Origin: Pseudomonadota bacterium
GTDB taxonomy: Bacteria > Pseudomonadota > Alphaproteobacteria > Rhizobiales > Xanthobacteraceae
Direction: 5' to 3'
Length of the DNA: 22,516 bases
Assembly (NCBI GenBank): GCA_023388935.1
Contig: JAEWFG010000240.1
Coordinates: 1-22,516, forward strand
The stretch's first letter is position 1. Each line of letters opens with the position of its first letter. Of this stretch, positions 1 to 7,825 are shown one piece after another. The translations under genes were made by a program, and so were the position numbers. The notes below the pieces were generated by a model. It did no database searches. It was not told where the DNA came from and saw only the letters and a program-made list of their open reading frames with translations.

Positions 1-1
1 C

Positions 2-826
2 GAGATGAAGGTGCACACCGCCGGCTATTGCGTCGGCGGCACCATGCTCGCGACCACGCTGGCCTGGCTCGCCGAGAAGCGCCGCCAGCGCGTTTCGTCC
101 GCGACGTTCTTCGCAGCCCAGGTCGACTTCACCCACGCCGGCGATCTGCTGGTTTTCGTCGACGAGCAGCAGATCGCCGCGCTCGAACAGGACATGAAGG
201 CGGCCGGCGTGCTCGAAGGCTCGAAGATGGCGATGGCCTTCAACATGCTGCGCTCCAACGACCTGATCTGGTCCTATGTCGTCAGCAACTATCTGAAGGG
301 CCAGCAGCCGAGCGCATTCGATCTGCTGCACTGGAATTCGGATGCGACGCGAATGACCGCGTCGAACCATTCCTATTATCTGCGCAACTGCTACCTTGAG
401 AACCGGCTATCCACGGGCACGATGGTGCTCGACAACACGCTGCTCGATCTCTCCAAGGTCAAGGTGCCCGTCTATAACCTCGCCACCCGTGAGGATCACA
501 TCGCGCCGGCGGAATCAGTGCTCTACGGCTCACAGTTCTTCGGGGGGCCTGTAAAGTACGTGCTGTCGGGCTCCGGCCACATCGCCGGCGTGGTCAACCC
601 GCCCGCCTCGAACAAGTACCAGTACTGGACCAACGATAACATCAAGGATGTCAGCGTCGCCGAGTGGATGAAGGGCGCGGTGGAGCACACGGGTTCGTGG
701 TGGCCGGACTGGCGCGAATGGCTTGCCGGGCTTGATCGGGAGGAGGTCCCGGCGCGCGCGGTCGGCAGCGACGCCCTGCCCCCGATCGAGGACGCACCCG
801 GCAGCTATGTGAGGGTTCGTGCGTAG
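2..826 (+). CDS. phaC: Class I poly(3-hydroxybutyrate) synthase, C-terminal part (5' truncated by window)
   Basis: The gene enters from the left edge in frame 2; the first visible codon is GAG at 2-4, so the ATG at position 5 is internal. About 274 residues are visible; class I PhaC proteins are about 600, so roughly the catalytic C-terminal half is here. Seen: the lipase-like box G-Y-C-V-G-G with the nucleophilic Cys at codon 29-31, the Asp in REDHIAP, and the His in GSGHIAGVVNPP, which form the Cys-Asp-His triad of the family. The enzyme polymerises (R)-3-hydroxybutyryl-CoA into PHB at the granule surface. The C-terminus (SWWPDWREWLAG) is typical of class I synthases. Gene end is certain; the start lies outside the window. 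Confidence 0.95.
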   Translation, partial: EMKVHTAGYCVGGTMLATTLAWLAEKRRQRVSSATFFAAQVDFTHAGDLLVFVDEQQIAALEQDMKAAGVLEGSKMAMAFNMLRSNDLIWSYVVSNYLKGQQPSAFDLLHWNSDATRMTASNHSYYLRNCYLENRLSTGTMVLDNTLLDLSKVKVPVYNLATREDHIAPAESVLYGSQFFGGPVKYVLSGSGHIAGVVNPPASNKYQYWTNDNIKDVSVAEWMKGAVEHTGSWWPDWREWLAGLDREEVPARAVGSDALPPIEDAPGSYVRVRA

Positions 827-890
827 CGGAATCTCCCGCGCTTTTGTATAAGCTAGTTCTCAGCACAGCGACGACAGAGGGGACCGGACC

Positions 891-1289
891 ATGACCCGCG
901 AATTGTTCTGGCTGACACTGACGGTGATCCTGACTGGCATCCTTTGGATCCCCTACATCATCAACCGCAGCCAGGTCCGCGGTCTCGGCGGCGCCATGGC
1001 CAATCCCTCGCGCGGCGACAAGCCCCATGCCGAATGGGCGAACCGGCTGATGTTCGCGCATGATAACGCGGTCGAGAACCTCGTAATCTTCGCGCCGCTG
1101 GTGCTGATCCTGAACGCGATCGACTATTCCTCGAAATGGACTGTGCTCGCCTGCGCCGTCTATTTCTGGGCCCGTGTCGCGCATGCGATCGTCTACACGC
1201 TGGGGCTCCCGGTGTTTCGCACGCTGGCCTTCACCGTCGGCTTCCTGGCGCAGGCCGTGCTGGCAGTGGCGATCTTCAGGGCGGTCTGA
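891..1289 (+). CDS. MAPEG family membrane protein
   Basis: 132 residues, almost wholly hydrophobic, with four predicted membrane segments (about residues 5-25, 62-80, 87-107 and 110-131). The size, the four-helix plan, and the polar loop after helix 1 with N and R residues followed by HDNAVENL-type residues at the start of helix 2 fit the MAPEG family (membrane-associated proteins in eicosanoid and glutathione metabolism). In bacteria these are mostly uncharacterised, and a glutathione-linked activity is possible but not shown. The ATG is preceded by AGAGGGG at a suitable distance. It lies 64 bp after phaC on the same strand and may be read from its own promoter or as a phaC trailer. It is convergent with argC. 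Confidence 0.8.
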   Translation: MTRELFWLTLTVILTGILWIPYIINRSQVRGLGGAMANPSRGDKPHAEWANRLMFAHDNAVENLVIFAPLVLILNAIDYSSKWTVLACAVYFWARVAHAIVYTLGLPVFRTLAFTVGFLAQAVLAVAIFRAV

Positions 1290-1297
1290 TCGCGCGT

Positions 1298-1332
1298 CCC
1301 GGACGCGCGCGTAGCGCCGCGCTGCGTCCGGG
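1298..1332. terminator. Inverted repeat between convergent MAPEG gene and argC
   Basis: A perfect 9-bp inverted repeat, CCCGGACGC (1298-1306) and GCGTCCGGG (1324-1332), around a GC-rich 17-nt loop. It sits exactly in the 56-bp gap between the two convergent stop codons, so it could end transcripts from both sides. There is no T-tract, so it may be a repeat-type palindrome or a transcript 3'-end stabiliser rather than a classical intrinsic terminator. Confidence 0.55.
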
Positions 1333-1345
1333 TTACGAACCTGCC

Positions 1346-2329
1346 CTACTCGTCCGCCAATCCCAGCATCAGCCGCATGTTCTGCACGGCGGCACCAGAC
1401 GCACCCTTGCCGAGATTGTCGAGCCGCGCGACCAGCAGTGCCTGGTGATACTTTTCGCTGGCGAAGACGTAGAGCTCGAGCATGTTGGTCTCGTTGAGCG
1501 CCTCCGGCTCCAGCCGCCCCGCCTTGGTCGCCTCGTTCTGAAGCGGCATCACCGAGACGTATTTCGAGCCGGTGTAGCGCTTTGCGAGCGCGGCCTGGAG
1601 ATCGGCGCCGCTCGGTCTGCCCGGCAGCGTGTCGAGCTGGAGCGGCACTGAGACCAGCATGCCCTGCCTGTAATTGCCGACCGACGGGATGAAAATCGGC
1701 CGCCGGGTCAGGTTCGAATAAAGCTGCATCTCCGGCAGATGCTTGTGCTCGAAGCCGAGGCCGTAGAGCTCGAAGGATGGCGCGCTGCCGTCCTCGAAGC
1801 TCGCGATCATCGACTTGCCGCCACCGGAATAGCCGCTCACCGCATTGACGGTGACGGGGTAGTCAGGCGGCAACAGGCCGGCATCGACGATCGGCCGCAG
1901 CAGCGCGATCCCGCCGGTCGGATAGCAGCCGGGATTGGAGACTTTCTTCGCAGCCTTGATCTTGCCGGCCTGGTCCGGCGTCAGTTCCGGAAAGCCATAG
2001 GCCCAGTCCGGCGCGACCCGGTACGCGGTGGAGGCGTCCAGCACCTTCGGCGCCGAGGCGCCCATGCTGTCGACCAGCGCAACCGTCTCCTTGGCGGCAT
2101 CATCGGGCAGGCAGAGGATGACGAGGTCAACCTCCTCCATCAGCGCCTTCTTGGCCGCGGGATCCTTGCGCTTGTCGTCGGCGATGGTCTTCACCGCGAC
2201 GTCGCTCTGCAGCTTCAGCCGTTCGTTGATGCCGAGCCCGGTGGTGCCGGAGCCGCCGTCGACGAAGACGGTGGCCGGCTTCTTCGCCGCGCCGGTGGTC
2301 GAGGCTTTCGTGGTCTCAGCGAGGCTCAT
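1346..2329 (-). CDS. argC: N-acetyl-gamma-glutamyl-phosphate reductase (ArgC)
   Basis: 327 residues. It catalyses the NADPH-dependent reduction of N-acetylglutamyl phosphate to the semialdehyde in arginine biosynthesis, in the cytoplasm. Seen: a nucleotide-binding start FVDGGSGTTGLGI (about 22-34), the catalytic Cys135 in SNPGCYPTGG, and a GYSGGGKSMI stretch in the substrate domain. The length and the NPGCYPTG context fit the shorter (type 2) ArgC class. The ATG overlaps the stop of the upstream FMN-binding gene as ATGA, so translational coupling is likely; GGGAG lies upstream of the start. The N-terminal 20 residues (Ala/Thr/Lys-rich) look like a non-conserved extension. Confidence 0.92.
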   Translation of the reverse strand: MSLAETTKASTTGAAKKPATVFVDGGSGTTGLGINERLKLQSDVAVKTIADDKRKDPAAKKALMEEVDLVILCLPDDAAKETVALVDSMGASAPKVLDASTAYRVAPDWAYGFPELTPDQAGKIKAAKKVSNPGCYPTGGIALLRPIVDAGLLPPDYPVTVNAVSGYSGGGKSMIASFEDGSAPSFELYGLGFEHKHLPEMQLYSNLTRRPIFIPSVGNYRQGMLVSVPLQLDTLPGRPSGADLQAALAKRYTGSKYVSVMPLQNEATKAGRLEPEALNETNMLELYVFASEKYHQALLVARLDNLGKGASGAAVQNMRLMLGLADE

Positions 2330-3006
2330 GGTACGCTCCCTTCGAGCTTGTTCGTGTCGTCAGCAAAAACTTGATCTGCGAAGGCTTGCGGCCTGGCCTG
2401 CCGCATCAAGTGTGAAATCTTCCTGGCGTCGCCATCGCCGTCGCCAAGCGCATTCGCGATCGCCGCATAGTCGGCTTCCGATTTGTGCTGGTTGAGCTTG
2501 AAGCTGCCTTCGACCTCCTCAACCGTCATGACCAGACCCACGATCGCCTTCTTCAACCCTTCAAACCGGCCCGCCGCCATCTTCGCCGATGTCCAGGGCT
2601 TCTTCGGCAAGAGCCAGCTCTCGAACTTGTCGCTCAGCGTCTCGAGTTGCACCGCCAGTTCGTCGTCCGACAACGGCCGTACCGGTCCGCTCAGATGCAC
2701 CGACTGGTAGAGCCAGGTCGGCACCTGATCCGGCGAGACGTACCAATCCGGCGATACATAGGCATCGGGACCGTTGACCGCGAGCAGCCAGGACGTTGCA
2801 CCGTCAGCAAGTCTTACCAGCGGATTGTGACGGGCGACATGAAAGGCGGCCCGCGGCGTGCCGTCAGCGGCATAGGTCAGGTAGAACGGCAACGGCGAGG
2901 CGACGGGCTTTTGTCCGTCGAAGGCGCACATGGTGCCGAAGCCGCGCTCGCCTCCGAATTTCAGGCTCGTGGCGCGGTCCTGCTTGAAAAAGGGTGGCGT
3001 GTACAT
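2326..3006 (-). CDS. FMN-binding negative regulator family protein (PaiB-like)
   Basis: 226 residues starting MYTPPFFKQDR. The start was chosen because AGGAG lies about 7 nt upstream and because MYxPxxF is the usual N-terminus of the PaiB/FMN_bind_2 family; an in-frame upstream extension to 3135 has no such support. Other family-like stretches are the fold core around LPFYLTYAADG, FHVARHNP and LLAVNGPDAYVSPDWY. Bacillus PaiB is described as a repressor of sporulation and protease genes, but these proteins have a split-barrel flavin-binding fold, and here the function (regulator or flavin enzyme) is unknown. The stop overlaps the argC start by an ATGA, indicating a two-gene operon. Confidence 0.85.
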   Translation of the reverse strand: MYTPPFFKQDRATSLKFGGERGFGTMCAFDGQKPVASPLPFYLTYAADGTPRAAFHVARHNPLVRLADGATSWLLAVNGPDAYVSPDWYVSPDQVPTWLYQSVHLSGPVRPLSDDELAVQLETLSDKFESWLLPKKPWTSAKMAAGRFEGLKKAIVGLVMTVEEVEGSFKLNQHKSEADYAAIANALGDGDGDARKISHLMRQARPQAFADQVFADDTNKLEGSVP

Positions 3007-3231
3007 CGTGGTCTCCTGCTGCGCCTTCTTGGGGAGCCGCCGGATCAGATCGCGCTGACAGGAGAGAGGATGCCGCGGATCGGATCCAGCGGCAAAGACG
3101 ATGATCTCAAACGCGATCGACCGCCCAAACCGCAAGACTGCGGCGGCGGCGACGGGCGAACAGAATGGTCGCGGCGTTGATCATGGCGCGCGGCTATAAG
3201 GCCCGCCGCGGTTCTCGTCAAGGTTCGGGCG

Positions 3232-3762
3232 TCACACCAGGCGCCAGATCCACTCCATGATCCTGGCGATCACGTCGCCGAACAGCAGGAGCGCAGCCGA
3301 CCAGACCAGCGCCGAGACAAAATTCGCGACCTGGAAACTCCAATAGGGCATCTCGAAAATACCGGCGGCGAGCGGCACTGAGGCGCGCAACGGGCCGAAG
3401 AAGCGGCCGATGAAGATGCTGGGCACGCCCCAGCTCCGCACGAAGGCCTCGCCCTTGGGCAGGATTTCCGGATAGCGCGAGAGCGGCCATATCTGGGCGA
3501 CCTGCTCCTTGTAGCGGTAGCCGAACCAGTAGGAGACCCAGTCGCCCAGCGCCGCGCCGATGCCGCCGGCAATCCAGACCGGATAGAAGCTGATGCCGCT
3601 GACGCCGATCAGCGCGCCGATAGCCACCAGCGCACCCCAGGCTGGGATCAGCAGCGAGATGAACGCGAGCGACTCCCCGAAAGCCAGCAGCAACACGATG
3701 GGAGCCGCCCAAGCCTGATGAACGCGCACGAAGTCGGCCAGCGCGTGCGCATACTGCTCCAT
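3232..3762 (-). CDS. DedA/SNARE-associated family inner-membrane protein
   Basis: 176 residues, with hydrophobic segments at about 20-55, 62-80, 113-135 and 145-172. Seen: the acidic residue and Pro of the first re-entrant region (FGESLAFISLLIP, Glu30 and Pro40) and the family motif GRFFGPLRASVPLAAG (119-134), with the conserved Arg and Gly/Pro residues. DedA proteins are inner-membrane proteins linked to lipid (undecaprenyl phosphate or phospholipid) translocation and envelope homeostasis. The length is a little short of the usual 190-220. It is divergent from parE. Start ATG at 3762 is supported by a weak upstream AAGG. Confidence 0.85.
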   Translation of the reverse strand: MEQYAHALADFVRVHQAWAAPIVLLLAFGESLAFISLLIPAWGALVAIGALIGVSGISFYPVWIAGGIGAALGDWVSYWFGYRYKEQVAQIWPLSRYPEILPKGEAFVRSWGVPSIFIGRFFGPLRASVPLAAGIFEMPYWSFQVANFVSALVWSAALLLFGDVIARIMEWIWRLV

Positions 3763-3827
3763 TCCAGATCGCCTTCCCGCCCCGTCACGGTTCCATCAGA
3801 TAAAAAGACTGGTAAGCCAAGGACTTG

Positions 3828-3844
3828 TGTGACATCAAGTCACA
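3828..3844. promoter_or_regulatory. Palindromic operator-like site in dedA-parE gap
   Basis: TGTGAC, 5 nt, GTCACA: a perfect 6-bp inverted repeat about 66 nt upstream of the DedA start and 188 nt upstream of parE. It resembles CRP/FNR-family half-sites (TGTGA...TCACA), but the spacer between those pentamers is 7 rather than the canonical 6. A regulatory role is inferred only. Confidence 0.35.
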
Positions 3845-3873
3845 AAGCTGGGCCTAAACCGGCTTGGGGCCTC

Positions 3874-3920
3874 AAATTGCCGGGAATTGTTAGGTCCGCG
3901 GCGTAAAATCGCCGGGATTA
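3874..3920. repeat. Tandem direct repeat upstream of parE
   Basis: AAATTGCCGGGAATT at 3874-3888 and AAATCGCCGGGATTA at 3906-3920 match at 12 of 15 positions and start 32 bp apart, about three helical turns. They lie 112-158 nt upstream of the parE start. The regular spacing suggests paired protein-binding sites, but chance similarity cannot be excluded. Confidence 0.35.
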
Positions 3921-4031
3921 GCTCGCAACCCGCCGCCCGGCCGACCCCGCGGTGACCTTTCCGGGCCAGCCATGGCATAGTCAGCCTAACCGATTCGCCG
4001 CCTCCGCGGCCCTCAAAACGTATCAAGATAT

Positions 4032-6077
4032 ATGTCCAAGCAGTTGAAATCCAAAGCAAACGACGATTTTTTCGGCGGCAACGAGCCGAAGCCTCGCACC
4101 GCTGCGAAGGCAGCGCCGCGTGCGAGCGGCGGGGAAGCTGATTACACCGCGGCCGACATCGAGGTTCTCGAAGGCCTGGAACCGGTGCGGCGCCGGCCCG
4201 GCATGTATATCGGCGGCACCGACGAGAAGGCACTGCATCACCTCTTCGCCGAAGTCATCGACAACTCGATGGACGAGGCCCTGGCCGGGCACGCAACTTT
4301 CATCGGGGTCGACTTGAGTGCGGACGGGTTTTTGACCGTCATCGACAACGGCCGCGGCATCCCGGTCGATCCGCATCCGAAGTTCCCGAAGAAGTCGGCG
4401 CTCGAAGTCATCATGTGCACGCTGCACTCGGGCGGCAAGTTCGACTCCAAGGTCTACGAGACTTCGGGCGGCTTGCACGGCGTCGGCATCTCCGTGGTGA
4501 ACGCCCTCTCCTCGCTTCTCGAGGTCGAGGTCGCGCGCAGCCAGAAACTCTATCGCATGACGTTCGAGCGCGGGCACCCGAAGGGTAAGCTCGAGGATCT
4601 CGGCAAAGTCAACAACCGCCGCGGCACGCGCATACGCTTCAAGCCCGACACCGACATCTTCGGCGCCAAGGCCGCGTTCAAGCCACAGCGCCTGTTCAAG
4701 ATGACGCGCTCGAAGGCCTACCTGTTCGGCGGCGTCGAGATCCGCTGGAACTGCGCTCCCGAGCTGCTCAAGGGCGTCGAAGATGTGCCGGCCGAAGCGA
4801 CGTTCCACTTCCCCGGCGGCCTGAAGGATTATCTCGCGGCCGCGATCCACGCCGACACGCTGGTGCATCCCGACATCTTCTCGGGCAAGTCGGGCCGTAA
4901 CGGCGCCCACGGCGCCTGCGAATGGGCGGTGGCCTGGACCGCGGACGCCGACGGCTTCCTCTCCTCCTACACCAACACCGTGCCGACGCCTGATGGCGGT
5001 ACGCACGAGTCCGGTCTGCGCAGCGCGCTGCTGCGCGGCCTGAAGGATCACGCCGAGCGCGTCGGCCAGGGCAAGCGCGCGGCCTCCATCACCTCCGAAG
5101 ACGTCATGGTCGGCGCCGCCGTGATGCTCTCCGTGTTCGTGCGCGAGCCTGAATTCCAGGGCCAGACCAAGGATCGTCTCGCCACCGCCGAAGCCCAGCG
5201 CATCGTCGAACAGGCGATGAAGGATCCGTTCGACCACTGGCTCTCGGGCAATCCGAACCAGGCCACCAGGCTGCTCGACTTCGTGATCGACCGCGCCGAG
5301 GAGCGGCTGCGCCGGCGCCAGGAAAAGGAGACGGCGCGCAAGACCGCCGGCAAGAAGCTGCGCCTGCCCGGCAAGCTCGCCGACTGCACCGATGCCGGCA
5401 CCGAAGGCTCCGAGCTCTTCATCGTCGAGGGTGACTCGGCCGGCGGCAGCGCCAAGCAGGCGCGCGACCGCAAGAACCAGGCCGTGCTGCCCCTGCGCGG
5501 CAAGATCCTCAACGTCGCCTCTGCCGGCAAGGACAAGCTTACGGCGAACGCCCAGATCTCCGATCTGGTGCAGGCGATCGGCTGCGGCCAGCTCGCGCAG
5601 TACCGCGAAGAGGATCTGCGCTACCAGCGCATCATCATCATGACCGACGCCGACGTCGACGGCGCTCACATCGCGTCGCTGCTGATCACCTTCTTCTACC
5701 GGCAGATGCCGCGGCTGATCGACGAGGGCCACCTCTTCCTCGCCGTGCCGCCGCTCTACAAGCTGACCCACGGCACCAAATCGGTTTACGCTCGCGACGA
5801 CGCGCACAAGGAGGCGCTGATCAAAAGCGAGTTCAATGCCAACGCCAAGGTCGAGGTGAACCGCTTCAAAGGCCTCGGCGAGATGATGCCGGCGCAGCTC
5901 AAGGAAACCACCATGGATCCGAGCAAGCGGACGCTGCTCAAGGTGGTGCTGCTCGCCGACGATCGCGACACCACGGCAGATTCTGTGGAACGCCTGATGG
6001 GCACCAAGGCCGAGGCGCGCTTCGCGTTCATCTCGGATAAGGCCGAGTTCGCCAATGAGGAACTGCTTGACGTCTGA
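4032..6077 (+). CDS. parE: DNA topoisomerase IV subunit B (ParE)
   Basis: 681 residues. With ParC it forms the ATP-dependent type IIA topoisomerase that decatenates replicated chromosomes. Seen: GHKL ATPase motifs EVIDNSMDEA (Glu74, Asn78), DNGRGIP (105-111) and GGLHGVG (146-152); transducer domain; then Toprim EGDSAGG (466-472) and DADVDG (539-544, metal-binding Asp). KQARDRKNQA after the Toprim Glu favours ParE over GyrB (which has KQGR), and the length lacks the extra C-terminal insert of many GyrB. The first ~35 residues are a Lys/Ala-rich disordered tail before the conserved YTAADIEVLEGLEPVRRRPGMYIG region. The Shine-Dalgarno is weak, so the exact start within the tail is not proven. Confidence 0.95.
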   Translation: MSKQLKSKANDDFFGGNEPKPRTAAKAAPRASGGEADYTAADIEVLEGLEPVRRRPGMYIGGTDEKALHHLFAEVIDNSMDEALAGHATFIGVDLSADGFLTVIDNGRGIPVDPHPKFPKKSALEVIMCTLHSGGKFDSKVYETSGGLHGVGISVVNALSSLLEVEVARSQKLYRMTFERGHPKGKLEDLGKVNNRRGTRIRFKPDTDIFGAKAAFKPQRLFKMTRSKAYLFGGVEIRWNCAPELLKGVEDVPAEATFHFPGGLKDYLAAAIHADTLVHPDIFSGKSGRNGAHGACEWAVAWTADADGFLSSYTNTVPTPDGGTHESGLRSALLRGLKDHAERVGQGKRAASITSEDVMVGAAVMLSVFVREPEFQGQTKDRLATAEAQRIVEQAMKDPFDHWLSGNPNQATRLLDFVIDRAEERLRRRQEKETARKTAGKKLRLPGKLADCTDAGTEGSELFIVEGDSAGGSAKQARDRKNQAVLPLRGKILNVASAGKDKLTANAQISDLVQAIGCGQLAQYREEDLRYQRIIIMTDADVDGAHIASLLITFFYRQMPRLIDEGHLFLAVPPLYKLTHGTKSVYARDDAHKEALIKSEFNANAKVEVNRFKGLGEMMPAQLKETTMDPSKRTLLKVVLLADDRDTTADSVERLMGTKAEARFAFISDKAEFANEELLDV

Positions 6078-6171
6078 GGATCGTCACGACGCTTGACGTC
6101 TCGCGCTGTCGGCTGGGCAGCGGCTGGGCGCTAGCGGTTGCGAGATACCGAGCCCTACAGATCTCACATCA

Positions 6172-6203
6172 AGAGCCCCGGCGCTGCGGCGGGGCTCTTT
6201 TGT
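6172..6203 (+). terminator. Intrinsic terminator after parE
   Basis: Stem AGAGCCCCG (6172-6180) and CGGGGCTCT (6190-6198), 9-nt loop, followed by TTTTGTTT. It lies about 95 nt past the parE stop on the same strand. Confidence 0.85.
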
Positions 6204-6374
6204 TTGCCATCGCGCCCCGCCGCAAAGAGCCCGCTGATTCCTCCGGCTGCCCGCAGCGACTCGGTCGACGACCCGGGGCGCCTTGCCTGGCAAGGCTGTG
6301 TCCATCTCGCACAGGGCCGCATTTGCTAACGAAACGTTACGTGATTTCGAGATTCGAAAATCGGTGTAATATAT

Positions 6375-6396
6375 TGGAAATATGAGACTATTTCCA
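6375..6396. promoter_or_regulatory. Perfect 8-bp palindrome upstream of OMP gene
   Basis: TGGAAATA, 6 nt, TATTTCCA. It is about 156 nt upstream of the OMP start and just downstream of a -10-like TAATAT, which is a usual place for a repressor operator. There is no T-tract and the arms are AT-rich, so a terminator is unlikely. The binding protein is unknown. Confidence 0.4.
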
Positions 6397-6551
6397 GTTC
6401 TGGCGATCGCGACCCAAATCCTTTCCGGCCGGCGTTTTCCGGCGACTGTGCTTGCGCTGCAACAGCATTTCGGCGGGAAATGTCTATAGTCGGGGCATCA
6501 GATGACACGCGCTCGCGCCTGCCACGACAGACTGAGGTTGAGGATTTTAAC

Positions 6552-7334
6552 ATGAAGAAGATTTTGCTCGCTCTGACCGCTGTCGCGGCGATGACCGGTT
6601 CGGCCTCGGCCGCCGACCTCGGCGCCCGTCCGTACGCGAAGGCCCCGGTGGCGCCCCCCGTCGCCAACTGGACCGGCTTCTACATCTTCGGCGGTGGCGG
6701 CGGCGGCGTCTCGGCTTCCGATCAGCACGTCCAGACCACGGTCGGAGGGCTTCCGCTGACGATCGATCAGCGACAGGGCGGTTCGGGCTGGTTCGGCACC
6801 GTCGGTCTCGGCTACGACTGGCAGTTCAGCGGCACCTGGGTCGCCGGTGTGTTCGCCGATGGTCAGTTCGGCAGCATCCGCGCCACGGTGCAGGATCCGA
6901 TCGCCCAAATCACCGGCACTCAGAAGCTGGAAGATTCGTGGGCCGCTGGCGTTCGTCTCGGCTGGCTGGTCGCTCCGAACGTTCTCTCCTACGTCAATGG
7001 CGGTTACTCGGGCGCCCACTTCGGCAGCACGAATTTCATGACCCTAGGCGGTGTTGACGCGGGCACCCACCTCAACGGCTACAACCGCAACGGCTGGTTC
7101 GTCGGCGGCGGCGTTGAGAACAACCTGAACATCTTTGGCATCCAGTCGCCCGGCTGGTTCATGAAGACCGAATATCGCTCGGCCTTCTACAACGCCAAGA
7201 CCCAGAACGAGCTGGACAATCTCACCAACCTGCCGGTTGGCCGCGACATCCGCGCCAACAACTGGAACCAGACGATCTCGACCTCGCTGGTCTATCGCTT
7301 CAACTGGACCGGCCCGGTCGTCGCGAAGTACTGA
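6552..7334 (+). CDS. Outer-membrane beta-barrel protein (Omp25/31-like porin family)
   Basis: 260 residues. The start at 6552 gives a typical signal peptide, MKKILLALTAVAAMTGSASA, cut before ADLGARPYAKAP; an in-frame upstream extension lacks this. The mature part has the NWTGFYIFGGGGGG start, alternating beta-strand pattern, repeated Gly/aromatic turns (GYDWQFSGTW, VRLGWLVAPNVLSYVNGGY) and a C-terminal aromatic residue (VVAKY), as expected for an eight-stranded outer-membrane barrel of the rhizobial/Brucella Omp25/Omp31 family. The exact function (structural, immunogenic or porin) is not deducible. A strong terminator follows directly. It is paralogous to the OMP at 8697-9467. Confidence 0.88.
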   Translation: MKKILLALTAVAAMTGSASAADLGARPYAKAPVAPPVANWTGFYIFGGGGGGVSASDQHVQTTVGGLPLTIDQRQGGSGWFGTVGLGYDWQFSGTWVAGVFADGQFGSIRATVQDPIAQITGTQKLEDSWAAGVRLGWLVAPNVLSYVNGGYSGAHFGSTNFMTLGGVDAGTHLNGYNRNGWFVGGGVENNLNIFGIQSPGWFMKTEYRSAFYNAKTQNELDNLTNLPVGRDIRANNWNQTISTSLVYRFNWTGPVVAKY

Positions 7335-7358
7335 TCTGAATTCAACTTCAGACGTCAA

Positions 7359-7390
7359 AGCCCCGGCATCGCCCGGGGCTTTTTCGTTTT
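7359..7390 (+). terminator. Intrinsic terminator after OMP gene
   Basis: Stem AGCCCCGG (7359-7366) and CCGGGGCT (7373-7380), 6-nt loop, followed by TTTTCGTTTT. It starts 25 nt after the stop at 7334. Confidence 0.9.
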
Positions 7391-7618
7391 GGGACTCCCA
7401 GCGACTTACACGCGCCTTCAGCATCCTCCACGCGCCGGTCAATCAAATCAGCGATCGCCTGCGCTGCTCATGCCGACCTCCGAGATGGTCGACGCATCGT
7501 GCCGGTACCGCCATTGTGTCCGAGCCGCAGCTACGGCTACTGTGAGCCGAAGTTTTCGGGGCGCGGCGATCGTTCATGCCGCAAGCCACGACAGAAGCGG
7601 ACCGATGGGGAGGAATGC

Positions 7619-7804
7619 ATGCGCAGATTTCTGCTGATCGCAGGCCTGTTTGCCCTCGCCGTCGGGCTGCTCTGGATCGGACAGGGCACGGGCACCATCG
7701 CCTGGCCGCGATCGAGCTTCATGGTCAACCAGCTGCAATGGGTCGGCTATGGTGCAGCCATGGCCAGCCTCGGGCTAGTACTGATCTGGCAGAGCAACCA
7801 ATAG
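7619..7804 (+). CDS. Small two-helix membrane protein, unknown
   Basis: 61 residues, MRRFLLIAGLFALAVGLL..., with two predicted membrane helices (about 4-22 and 40-57) and a short loop containing WPRSSFMV. I do not recognise a functional family. The start is chosen because GGGGAGG lies just upstream and because residues before it in the same frame are Arg/Cys-rich and uncoded-looking. It ends 21 bp before the SDR gene start, on the same strand, so the two are probably co-transcribed. No role can be assigned. Confidence 0.7.
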   Translation: MRRFLLIAGLFALAVGLLWIGQGTGTIAWPRSSFMVNQLQWVGYGAAMASLGLVLIWQSNQ

Positions 7805-7825
7805 AAGAAACCAGGGAATACAAGC

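Larger units (their letters stand above)
6078..6551. other. Intergenic region parE-OMP (474 bp)
   Basis: There is no convincing gene here. It holds the parE terminator (6172-6203), an AT-rich block at about 6330-6396 with an imperfect palindrome at 6343-6362, a -10-like TAATAT (6367-6372) and a perfect 8-bp inverted repeat (6375-6396), and then a leader of about 160 nt with a TATAGT (6485-6490) that could be a second -10. GAGGA before the ATG at 6552 is the likely ribosome-binding site. Confidence 0.6.

Noticed and set aside
3007..3135. 43-residue N-terminal extension of the PaiB-like protein
   Set aside because: The ATG at 3006 has AGGAG in place and gives the family-typical MYTPPFF start; the extension is unlike the family.
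3129..3145. Short CCGCA-loop-TGCGG hairpin upstream of the PaiB-like gene
   Set aside because: Five-bp arms in GC-rich DNA are expected by chance; no T-tract and no link to a start or stop.
4023..5807. 594-aa open frame on the minus strand fully opposite parE
   Set aside because: The plus strand carries intact ParE motifs over its whole length. In GC-rich codon-biased genes the antisense frame stays open by chance, and this one shows low-complexity composition and no domain.
6480..6551. 24-residue N-terminal extension of the OMP
   Set aside because: It would put charged residues before the signal peptide; the ATG at 6552 gives a perfect signal sequence and has GAGGA.
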